Shown one piece after another: positions 22,793-34,500 of a stretch of DNA of 64,000 bases. How positions within the stretch are numbered: position 1 is the first letter of the stretch; every line of letters begins with the position of its first letter. The notes under the pieces are model-generated. The model worked only from the letters and a program-made list of their open reading frames with translations. It was not told where the DNA came from and did not search any database. The translations under genes and the position numbers were made by a program. The DNA is from Arenicola marina (lineage: Eukaryota > Annelida > Polychaeta > Arenicolidae): contig OZ025257.1 of the NCBI GenBank assembly GCA_964019135.1, positions 27,140,352-27,204,351 of the forward strand, written 5' to 3'.

Positions 22793-24540
22793 TTTTACTG
22801 TGCCCTTACAGTCACATCCCGAGCACCTTTTGGCCCTAGATCTTAATTTTGACCGTCTATATTATGGGGGTTTCTGACTGCTTTTGAGAACGGGACGATT
22901 TGGCTTGTACCTTGCACATCTCACCGACCTCTAGCTGTCACTGCAATGTAAATGTGTTTATGCACATGTAAGTACAAAACCATATGCTCTTGTATTAGGG
23001 AAACTACGGTAAAGGTTCAAGGCGGGAAGATTAATGACAACAGGTGCCAGTAGTAGTCCAGAGTCTGATGCTATTACCCGTTTAACTGTACCTCCCACTA
23101 CCCTCCCCATTCTGATGCCGCCAACTCAGATACAGTTTACACAGTTTGATCCCAAGACCCGGTTTTTCGCATGTAAAGCTCTGAAAGTTTTTGACTCTGA
23201 CTTGATTGATGTAACCCTCACTGAAGGCAAGGGTAAGTGACAATCTGGGCCCTACGGATAGATCGCGATCACAAGACGCTATGGTTCCGTCCATGTTGCC
23301 ACCGCGTGCGAGCGCCGCATGGATGTTTACACTCCTAGCCTCGCTTTCGCGCAGAAATTAATTATTCATGAGGAAAGGTCTATGGCTCAGTGCATCGGAC
23401 TATGGTTCCGGTTACCTGGCTATGGCTCCGTTTGCTGGCTATCCACATCAATATAATCCATCAATATGGAAAGTTACTCTGATAAAGGTACCGCGTTGTG
23501 CCTATTGGAAAACCACTGCAATATGGATATGGTATCATTGGAGGGACTCGGAAAATCGTGGTTGGCAACAAAGCACCCCCCCACCACCCACGTCCATACC
23601 CTCCCTCCAAGCAGACTCACTCCTCCCCTCCCTGAACCATATTTTGCACAAATTAGTTAAACCGATAACGTGTAAACAAAAAAAGGGGCCCCCCAGTCCC
23701 CGACAGGCCGGAGCACTCGCCTTACTATCAAGTAATGACAGGCCATTGCGGGAAATACACGTGGCCTCTCGCGCCTAGCGTCCTATATTTAAGACACCAG
23801 CAGAACGACGAATTTTTCCAGTCTAATTTATTATTTCAGAACCGTACAAAGTACGTTCTAGTTGGCAGATGCTTGAGTAAGTTGTTGGTTACATTCCTGC
23901 AAGTGAGCCCGCCGGTACAGCAACAACTTCGGTGAATGTCAAATGTCCCAGGACAATTGACGAATTTCTGAGCAACACAACATCGCGTCCTTTGCTAATG
24001 ACATCTAGAAGGGCCCGTTTGAACGATAAATAGACATGACGGGTTGTAGGTATGTGTTCCATTTCAGCACGTAGGCCAAACTTGAGCGTCCTATATATAG
24101 GACGGTAGGATCGCATGCCCTACTTTTACAGTGCATGCATAAGTTCCGAAGAGGGGTGTGCAACCCTCTAAGTTAACTCACTCATTAATAATCACACCGC
24201 CTCGGTGAAGACTTTGGTGCGATACTAAAATTCTTGCAATTTAAGTTGATTGCTACTGACCGAGTTAAAGTAAATCATATGAACGACATAATTGAATTTG
24301 TATGTATAACATAGGCCACTTATGGAAGTTATTTTTCATTTAACCCTTTTTTGAGTTTATGTTGTTCAATTCCTTTTCCTTCCGTTTTATTTTTGTGTGT
24401 ATATATATACTTTGAACTTCGAGTTCGCATAAAAACATATATGTTTAAAACTTACTCTGTGAGTAATATCTTAGAAATACTACTATTAAAAAGGTTTTAT
24501 GCTGCATCAGAATGTAGAGTAAACCTATTATCGTCCTCCT
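22793..24540. other. Unassigned stretch
   Basis: Contains one arm of each inverted pair (23325-23350, 23770-23798) and a third GTCCTATATATAGGAC palindrome at about 24087. No gene recognised. Confidence 0.5.
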
Positions 24541-24554
24541 CTCTCTTATGTCAT

Positions 24555-24710
24555 TAATTGGCAATTGGGGATTATTATTTGCCATTTGCGGATTATTAAT
24601 TCGCAATTGCGAGTTACTATTAAGCAATTGCGACTTATTAATTCGCAAATGCGAGTTATTAATTCGCAAATGCAAGTTAGTAATTCGCAATTGCGAAATA
24701 TTAAAGAATA
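24555..24710. repeat. Degenerate palindromic repeat, about 21 bp unit
   Basis: Seven or so copies of TTATTAATTCGCAATTGCGAG. Each unit holds a CGCAATTGCG or CGCAAATGCG palindrome. Confidence 0.8.
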
Positions 24711-25739
24711 GAGAATGGCAGCTCAGCGCTGCCGTACGCGACGAAGTTTGGAGTGACTTATTTATTTTTGGAAAAAAATTAAATCCTTCCGCGACAAAGT
24801 TTGGAACGAATTATTTTTGTTATATATGGTTTGTTGTTTAGGCGACCTTAGTGCACACATGGCATAAACCGTGCCAAACAACCCCAGAGGTAGATGGGGG
24901 TTGCACCTGCAACGTACTTTTATACAGTCGATAACGCTACGACAAATGGGCCTTCCGAAAAATAATAACTCGGGAATAGAAACTGAGCTTGGAACGAGTT
25001 ATTTTTTTAGACAAACCATAAGTCGTGTTTCAAGAGAATTTGGAACGACTTATTTTTTTAAATAAAAACAATATCGAGATGTCCTAAATCAGGCACCGTA
25101 TTATTCGGCATAAACTTGGAAAGAAAATTAGAACCGACGACCAGCTGCATCCAGATGCCACGCTGCGTATGCTTGCCTACTGGGTATATGCCAGAACATA
25201 TACAATCGAAATATCATATTCATTTATAACGAGATTGATACCAAACAGACGCTTAATTGTCGGCAGAGCCCAAAGCAAAAGAATTGCCTGTCACTATGCA
25301 TCCATTGGCCTGGATGGTGGGGAAGGAGGGGATGGTGGGGACGTCGGGGATGGTGGAGCTTTAGGGCTGCGAGCCAACGCTGGAATCGCTCCTTATTCAC
25401 GGGAAATGAAAAAAATTACAGCGCCTTTCTAGCTCGGTTGTGATTGGTACACCCCCAGACCCTGCACCTCTTAGTCATAGCCAATAAACGCGCTTTGAAA
25501 CACCTTATATGGCAAGAGATCGTTGACAGACCGAAAGTAGCCTGCTCGCTCAAGCTTACCAGTCAGCCCACGTGCGTTTGTTTTCCCCTGCGCCACCCGC
25601 GCGCCATCTGACGAACGAAGTGCGCGTAACAGGAAGTCCGTTTAGTAGAATAGACCTACAGGAGGACTGGTCTGCCAACAGATTATTCCATAACGACACT
25701 CCTTTTAAATTATTAATGACCCATTTAAACAATTCTTGA

Positions 25740-25925
25740 ATGGTGCCCAGTTCAACAATTTCGATCCCTCCCATGTTAGCGGTTACGATGTCGACAATCG
25801 CAGTCAATGCCAATCGTGACGACGAATGGATGAAACGGCCCAGATTACGTGTCGAAGATTCGAACCCAGGACCCTTTGATCCGCGGTCTATGGTGCTGAT
25901 CACTTCACCACAATGGAGGTTGAAC
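25740..25925 (-). mobile_element. tRNA-derived SINE, family 1
   Basis: On the minus strand a head with GCAGATCA-like spacing (CCGCGGATCAAAGGGTCC) and B box GGGTTCGAATC is followed by TAATCTGGGCCGTTTCATCC, as in the copies at 41734 and 43506. The 3' part is diverged. Confidence 0.6.
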
Positions 25926-25929
25926 TGAG

Positions 25930-28345
25930 ACCTTGAAGCGTGTTACCAAATTACGTGGGACAAATGTAGTAAACGGACTATGTGGCGCGAGATTTTACGG
26001 AAAGTGTCACAACGTATGAATAATATGTAAGTTTACTTGCAAATCTGTTAGACAAACGACTAGGAAAATGCGAAATTATCGAAAGAATAATGTTTGTATA
26101 AGTGTGATGAAATCCGGAACGATAGTATCGAAAGAATTTTGCATGCATAGGATTGGTGAAATCCGGAACGATACCTTGCATTAATATATAAAGAGTCTTG
26201 CAAATGCCAGACGTGACAATCATGATCCTATAATAGAAAAAACTACACAATGAAACAGGTCATTCATTAGAGGGTAGTCTCCTATTTATTTTCTAGTTGT
26301 CATTCATACGCTGTTCTACGGCCAAAAATATGAAAATTATCCACCAACAAAAACATTTCCACAGTTGATGAGTAGTGAAGACCAGAAGATGTCATCGATT
26401 GTGCAGTCTCTCGTCTCTGCCCTGAGCGTGTTGTTTGTACCAGAGTTGTTGGCCACTCAAAGTACGAGCGGAACGAAATATCACTAATAGATGAAGATAA
26501 CTCGTAGATTGCTATGTGTTATGGTCCTAACTGCGTCGTATAAAAGCCAACCAGAAACATTCGTTGACGGTATGTTTATTGACATAATACAGGCGGTCAC
26601 AGGTAGAGCACGCATTGATAACACGCGAAATAAAACCAAAAACATTCCATGTGTTCATCGAATATGTATGCATCTTAAGTTTTTAGCACGTAACCTTGAC
26701 AACCGAACACTTGTTATCTGTATCGAGCGTTATATTTGCGTTATATTTATTTAAGTACGTTGCACAAAAACAACAAATAGCTGCCAAATGACTCGTAATT
26801 GAATAGGATTTTGTATTTCCAGGGCACCGGAAATGGGGTATATTAAAACTAGCCTTAGGACATAACACTAAAAGGAGTAAGTCAAAGGCACTAAACAATA
26901 GAGCGCGGTACATAAACGAACGAACAGCCATAGAGCCCCCTGAATATGTGTGCCTTCCAACTCAACACAGTGTCAGTATCTGAACGCGGAAAAGATATAT
27001 GCATGAACTGATAAACAACGCCGATAGTTGGCAAGGATTAGGGGTAAATGGGGGACGCTAAGTACCTTTCATTTCATTCCCCAATTCCGTATACCGCACA
27101 GTGCTGCCCTCTACCCATGGAGCCATGCGGACAGGGCAGCTTTTTTGTACTATTTACGCATGAGTGAATTCTTCACCAGATTGCGCCACTGTTCGCGGCA
27201 TTTGGCGCCGAAATGCACATGTGGATCATCACCCTTTGCAACCGAAGATAAACTCCCAAAGACAAATTAGCTATGTTAATAGAGGCGAGTGGCCATGGGC
27301 GTTCCGATGAGATACATGAACGTAATTTTGCAACTAGTACAACTAAAACAGGTGCCATCGTTTGCTCATGTGCGTTAAATGCAAATATGATAACTCGACC
27401 TGCAAGACGCTCACGGCTGGCTCATCAAGTGATAAAATACACAGACTGAGGTTATTTTGGTCGATCAAGGCATCGTGTAAAACATTCATCAAAGATCTGT
27501 AAGAAGAGATTCATTAGTTTATCATACCACGATGCATTAGATGTCTGAGACGCGTATCGACACAGAGCTATATCATCTGGCGTGTTACTCAGCTGTGTCT
27601 AAAACCGATATTGGTACAATCTTCACGCCATATATTTCTCATGAGCTACATTCAACATAAGCTAACACTTAACATTCAGTGTTGTGCATTATAGTTCTGC
27701 TGGTCTCCTGATTAACGTGTTTAGACCCCCATAAAGTCCTATTCCATACACGAGGGATACAACCCGAAGACGACAACAATTAACAGCAGTATCTATAGGA
27801 AAAACATGTAAACAAAGTAATCATCTTATAAACTGTCACTCTCCAGCCAATGTAGAGAAATATCCAATTGTATTCAAATGATATTCCGCAGATCAAACTA
27901 TATATGGACATTTTTATCACTTAACCCAGCTCGCTATGTTTCTCAGATTGCAGGCGTGCCTTATGATCGCTACCCTATCCACGACCCTTCACAGCTTACA
28001 GGGGCGCGTTGTGATAACTATCTACCGCCCAACCTGTCATGGGTTTCAGGGCCATTTGTAACAATATCACCAAGTGCATTAAAATACCCTGCACACCTTG
28101 GTCGGCGACGAATGGAAGCCGATTCACTCAGCGCACTCAGCGAGGTCTCGCTAGCAACACGGCTGCTCTGCAGCACGCCTCAACCGCACCGCTAACCTCG
28201 TGGTCTTCTATTAACAGCTAGAGAACGGGGATTCCACCGTTCTAAAAAGTAGTTTCCCTGCCATAATCAGTGTAATGCATCAGCATCATATTCTGATGAC
28301 TGGTTCGCCACTATTACAAAATATGTATATATATATATACAATGG
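25930..28345. other. Unassigned stretch
   Basis: About 2.4 kb of unique AT-rich DNA. A motif GAAATCCGGAACGATA occurs twice at 26108 and 26158. The open frames (for example 27878-28195) show no recognisable domain. Confidence 0.5.
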
Positions 28346-28349
28346 TGTG

Positions 28350-28510
28350 TTATGCCACTTTTGGGCACCTAAAGGTTAAGTTGTGCCAAAAAACCTCCCG
28401 GGGACAGGAGGCTTAAAGAAACCTGCCTCAGAGGCGGCAGCCAAATGGCGCGAACCAGTAACCCGTTGATCTGCCGCTCAGCCCGCTTACCACATGAGCC
28501 GGGGAGCCCC
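28350..28510 (-). mobile_element. tRNA-derived SINE, family 1
   Basis: Head on the minus strand reads GGCTCATGTGGTAAGCGGGC, then GGCAGATCAACGGGTTAC and B box TGGTTCGCGCC; the tail ends near GTGCCCAAAAGTGGCATAAC. Confidence 0.7.
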
Positions 28511-28565
28511 CAGTCCGCTCCCTCCCACCCCCTGGGTCATCCGGAGGCATGGATGGAATTAGTGT

Positions 28566-28680
28566 TTTAAGGCCATTTTTGTGCACACATGAGCTAAGCC
28601 AGGTCACTCACGGCATCCCTGGGACAACGAATGATGGGGAGTGAACTGGAGTAGAGGCCCCCTAATCGCCTGGTCCATAT
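28566..28680 (-). mobile_element. SINE tail, family 1, at the left edge of copy B
   Basis: GTTTTAAGGCCATTTTTGTG and the following bases match the 3' tail of the other family 1 copies; the tRNA-like head is missing. Its inner part is repeated at positions 1-88. Confidence 0.55.
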
Positions 28681-28719
28681 GAGATCAAATCAATATCAAC
28701 AGATAATTCGCTTTAGTTG

Positions 28720-30728
28720 GCCTAGTCCATGAAACACTATTTACATGGTCCACTGGCCTAGTCCATGAAACTATGTTTACATCGTCCACTGGCCTAGTCC
28801 ATGAAACTATTTACATGGTCCACTTGCCTAGTCCATGAAACTATGTTTACATCGTCCACTGGCCTAGTCCATGAAACTCTATTTACATGGTCCACTTGCC
28901 TAGTCCATGTTTACATGGTCCACTGGCCTAGTCCATGAAACTATACATATATTTATATGTTCACATGTATAAGGCAAACCATACACGGTCACCTGGTCAT
29001 ACTGGCACTTCGACTCTCCTCAAAATTCACCCGCATATGAAATCATTATTAAATGAATCAGATACGCCATTTCAACTACAACGTCAGTATCTACAACAGC
29101 GCAGCCACGTGTCCTAAACCCAGAACGCCATCTCTGGTTACCATTTTACCAACAACAAATACTGCGATCATGCAAACTGTGGAGATGTGAATCTCGTATG
29201 TGCCTCCACAAAGAGTCGGTGCCTCCACAAAGAGTCGGTGGCTCCACAAAGAGTCGGTGCCAGGAGCGGAAATCCGAGTAGTGTTTAACCAAGATATAAG
29301 GACAAAACATTAAGCCCGCTGGGCACTTTAATTGAGCTGGTCTGAGAATTGTTTTATGCTAAGACAGGGTTAAAGCAGTCATGGTAAACGACTTGAATAC
29401 CGTATAAGATAGTCATTGAGCAAAACATACAGGGATTAATCGCAAAAAATACGCCCGTCATAACGTGCTCGTATAGAAGTAGTCGCGTCTGAACCTGTCT
29501 CTATCATAACGCTAAGGGTGAAAAACGCCAGAATTCATGTCGTGCTAGTTGGCAAACAGGTTAGTAAACAAGTCATAACGCGCTTGTATTGACAAACACG
29601 TCCTAACACGCTAGTAAACTAGTCATAACGCGCTTGTATTGACAAACACGTCCTAACACGCTAGTAAACAAGTCATAATGCGCTTGTATTGACAAGCACG
29701 TTCTAACACGCCAGTAAACAAGTCATAACGCGCTTGTATTGACAAACACGTCCTAACACGCCAGTAAACAAGTCATAACGCGCTTGTATTGACAAACACG
29801 TCCTAACACGCTAGTAAACAAATCATAACGCGCTTGTATTGACAAACACGTCCTAACACGCTAGTAAACAAGTCATAACGCGCTTGTATTGACAAACACG
29901 TCCTAACACGCCAGTAAACAAGTCATAACGCGCTTGTATTGACAAACACGTCCTAACACGCTAGTAAACAAATCATAACGCGCTTGTATTGACAAACACG
30001 TCCTAACACGCCAGTAAACAAGTCATAACGCGCTTGTATTGACAAACACGTCCTAACACGCTAGTAAACAAATCATATAACTATTATTACCCTATTACTG
30101 ATAAAACTATAACACAAACTATATATAGATACATATATAGATGCCCATGACATATATAGATCTCCCGTCACAGTGCGCCAATATGGCTAAAAGTAAGACA
30201 TATAACCCCAGTTCATATCCAGTCACAACGTCACCAAATGTATATGTATAGCATATATATATATAGCATATGTATATATCAATTCATGTAGCGTCAATAT
30301 TTATATATGAAGTCGACAATATTGCTATATCAAGTCGTCCATATTGATATATCAAGTCGTCCATATTGATATATCAAGTCGTCAATATTGATATATCAAG
30401 TGGTCAATATTGATATATCAAGTCGTTCATATTGATATATCAAGTCGTCCATATTGATATATTAAATCGTCCATATTGATATATCGATTCATGCCGTGTC
30501 AATATTTATATCTCAAGTCGACAATATTGATATCTCAAGTCGACAATATCGATATATCAAGTCGTCCATATTGATATATCGATTCACGCCGTGTCCATAT
30601 TGATATGGCTCTAACGCGCTAGGCGCTAGAATTTGGATAATTGCGTCGTACTGATTAATTATATATTATAATAATAAACAGCATGTCGCACTAATTAATT
30701 ATATATTATAATAATAAACAGCATGTCT
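28720..30728. repeat. Block of small minisatellites, copy B
   Basis: Counterparts of the arrays at 127-1942: 36 bp unit (28720-28937), 19 bp (29200-29259, three copies), 50 bp (29564-30074, about ten copies against five), 22 bp (30295-30600), 40 bp (30651-30728, two copies against three). Confidence 0.88.
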
Positions 30729-31488
30729 GTATAGCGAGTCTGTATCATATCACCATTCAGGTGAGTCATTCGAGAGAGTATAGCACTGCCATGTAAAACA
30801 TGACAAAGTTATACAGGACACGCAATGCACGTCAGACACAATACTGACTTTATAGCAAATCAATCTCGTGATAGAGGCCGCCGGTGGCGCCTCACGCGCA
30901 TAATCTAGGTACTGTCCCCGTGCGGAACCCTCGGGCCGTGCCTCCTGGCATCGTACGTACCCATCAGGACACAAGTCTTACATCATGAGCATTCACAATC
31001 CGCGCAGAGGTCCGCCCTCCCCACGCTGCCTGGCAAGGGTAACCGCCGCATGCACTTTGAGCGTGTCACGCTGACATGCAGAGCTTTCTGGTTCAGTTTT
31101 CGTGTTCATTGTTCAACGGGCGAGGAACGTAATGAGCAAGTAAAAATCGTTTTCAAGTTCTCATGTGGCAGAATGTGGTATATTCTCCACCTAGAGATCA
31201 CGGGAACCAGGAATCAGCAATCGAAGCCTATACCGATGATATATACGTTCAACATAAAAGCTTTTGAAACGATAAAAAGTACACGGTACCATCAGGTGAT
31301 TTTCGTGATGGCACACGTGGTGAATAAATATACCCCTGTCTCCCGAACGACGCTTGGAAACTATATGGCACGGTGAGTGCCCCCCCATGACGTGATCCAC
31401 GGCAACCAGCTAGGATATGAAATATACGACTTTCTCGTGTCTTGCTCTCTCGCGTTGATTCTCGCGTGATTTCCTATCCTTGACCCAC

Positions 31489-31556
31489 TCAGGCGTCGAC
31501 AGGCACATCCTGGGGCACAACCAGCAGCGTCTTCTGCAGTGTGATGGTCAAATTCG
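31489..31556 (-). CDS. SLC7A5: SLC7 last coding exon (copy B)
   Basis: Acceptor CCTTCCAG after a long pyrimidine tract, then the C-terminus [21 protein letters not shown] and a TGA stop. It aligns with the LAT1 ending QKLMQVVPQE. Its first two bases complete an alanine codon started in the previous exon. I found no clear polyadenylation signal downstream. Confidence 0.88.
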
Positions 31557-34500
31557 CTGGAAGGTCAAGGACAGAGAGAGGTTGTCTTACTGCCAACGAA
31601 GGATGAAATCGACATGCATCAAAAAGTCCTGTTTCCATGTTAGGGTGAACCATTGTTTTAGCATAGCTCACGTATATCTCACGCCTACTATAGACTACGT
31701 AATACATTTCGTGGGTTCTAGCATAGAAGATGGACCCATCAAATCGACATGAAAACATGAACACATTCACAATCGAACACTACCTATAATTAGTATCGAA
31801 TGATGGGGCTAACAGAGTAGCAGAAGGCAACAAGGCAAATTAATTTCAAACATGTTATTAGTAAAAATGTGTTTTAAATTGTTATCTGCAAGACCAGACA
31901 AAAACAACATTTGATCAGGAATTAAAAAAAACTATCGTTGTTTTAAATGGCTAAATTTAAATAAAATTACACCATATGCGCGCTTCCAGTGTCTAACATA
32001 TACAGGGGTTCATTTCCCGTACAACGGTCCCCAGGCGCCACGTACCGACGAATTTGTTGAATGACTTTGGTTTGTTTTTCCAGACGACGCCGAGGATGTA
32101 GACTGGGATGCCGGTACAGACGATAAGCAGACCCATCCCCGTGGACCGCGGCTCGGCGTACAGCGGAACAATCAGCAGGAACAAGCAGAACAGCAGGAAG
32201 GTGATGGGCACCAGCAGGGGGAACTGAAATGTACATAAACATACATATATATAGGGGGATGATAGGGCACCAGCAGGGGGAACTGAAATGTACATAAACA
32301 TACATATATATAGGGGGATGATAGGGCACCAGCAGGGGGAACTGAAATGTACATAAACATACATATATATAGGGGGGTGATAGGGCCCCAGCAGGGGGAA
32401 CTGAAATGTACATAAGTGAGTAACTGACCCATGGGCACGTGTGTGACTGACGCCTGGACCAGTGAGTGACTGACGCCTGGGTCAGTGAGTGATTGACCCA
32501 TGGGCACGTGAGTAACTGACCCATGGGCACGTGAGTGACTGACGCCTGGGTCAGTGAGTGACTGACGCCTGGGTCAGTGAGTGACTGACGCCTGGGTCAG
32601 TGAGTGACTGACGCCTGGGTCAGTGAGTGACTGACGCCTGGGTCAGTGAGTGACTGACGCCTGGGTCAGTGAGTGACTGACGCCTGGGTCAGTGAGTGAC
32701 TGACGCCTGGGCCAGTGAGTGACTGATGCCTGGGGCAGTGTGTGACTGGCGCCTGGGGCAGTGTGTGACTGACGCCTGGGACAGTGAGGGACTGACGCCT
32801 GGACCAATGAATAACTGGGGCCAGTCAGTGACTGACGCCTGGGTCGGTGAGTGACTGACGCATGGACCAGTGAGTGACTGACCCCTGGGCCAGTGAGTGA
32901 CTGGGGCCAGTGAGTGATTGACCCCTGTGTCAGTGAATTACTGACCCCTGGGCCAGTGAGTGACTGACCCCTGGGCCAGTGAGTGACTGGGGCCAGTGAG
33001 TGATTGACCCCTGTGTCAGTGAATTACTGACCCCTGGGCCAGTGAGTGACTGACCCCTGGGCCAGTGAGTGACTGACCCCTGGGCCAGTGAGTGACTGGG
33101 GCCAGTGAGTGATTGACCCCTGTTTCAGTGAATTACTGACCCCTGGGCCAGTGAGTGACTGACCCCTGGGCCAGTGAGTGACTGACCCCTGGGCCAGTGA
33201 GTGACTGGGGCCAGTGAGTGATAGACCCATGTGTCAGTGAATTACTGACCCCTGGGCCAGTGAGTGACTGACCCCTGGGCCAGTGAGTGACTGGGGTCAG
33301 TGAGTGAGAGACGCCTGAGCCAGTAAGTGACTTAATGTCTCACCTTAATGGGGCGCTCCATCTTGGGTTTCTTGTAGCGTAGGTAGAGCATGCCGGCGAT
33401 GGACATACCGACGGAGAGCCACTGGACGAAGCTCATGTAGTTAAGCAGCTGCCACATGTCATTGGAGACCAGGTAGATGAGAGACAGCCCTCCCTGTGAA
33501 CAATGAACCACAGAGATCAGCATTAAGCACATACACCCAGCCAACACGCCAACACGCCAACCAAGACACTTCGCCGGCGTAGCTGCAACTCGCTTTCCGT
33601 TTGTCTAAACCAAATAAGCTTATATGATAATGTTTCACCTCTTTAACATTTATCAGTATGGATGTAGAAATATCACACGATTTAGCCATGATTACATATC
33701 ATACTTCATTATACATAATTCCTTCAATATTGTTGAAATGTAAAAAAGCAGTCTTCACGTTACAAACTGTTCTTTTATAAGTCTTATTTACAAATTACAA
33801 GTAAATAATCTGGGATTTTTTTTTCCAAAACCGCTTAAGATTATTCATATAACTCCTCACAATATTCTTTGCGCTGACACCAAATTATTACAAATTATTG
33901 TATTAATTGGAATTTTCATTGGGATCATATTAGAGTTAAATAAAGAGCAAGCGCTAGCATTGGCAGATTATTCAAGCACCGCGGGAGACACAGACACACA
34001 CAATGAGAGACAAGACATGATATAACAACTCGTATCATTCATACTCCAACCGTTCAAAGAGACACGTTTTCACATGTTTACATAGTGCCATCCATCGCCA
34101 TAAAAATCCGTCAGTGGTCCCGATAAAAAACTATTAAAAATACCACTTCCGGTACTCACCCTTCCGGTATGGAGACGTTCCAACAACGTTCCAGACATAA
34201 CAAAAAACACGTGACCTGAAGCACGTGACTTACCGAGAAGAGCATGGCTGGCAGAGGAGTGAAGTTCTGCATGTGAATCATACCAAAAATGGCCGGCAGC
34301 TGTCCTTGCCGGGCACCAACGAAGAACAGTCTGATGTGCAGAGGGAGGAAGACAGAAGAGCCCGTACAGAACAGTGGTTAGATATATAGCCAACCCATTT
34401 ACCAAGCGCTCTGAGCCACTTCTGGTTTCCACGCGCCGTCGTTTGTCATCACTAACAGGCGACTTCCAATCGGATTAGCAACAGAAACGATTTCCCACTT

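Larger units (their letters stand above)
20754..23798 (+). mobile_element. Possible THAP-bearing DNA transposon with inverted ends
   Basis: A 29-bp inverted pair, GGTGTCTTATATATAGGACG at 20754 and its near-complement at 23770-23798 (27 of 29 bases agree), encloses about 3 kb. Inside are a second inverted pair (21080-21105 and 23325-23350, 24 of 26), a THAP-like exon and a LINE tail. THAP domains occur in P-type transposases. I could not find a target-site duplication or a transposase core, so this remains tentative. Confidence 0.4.
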
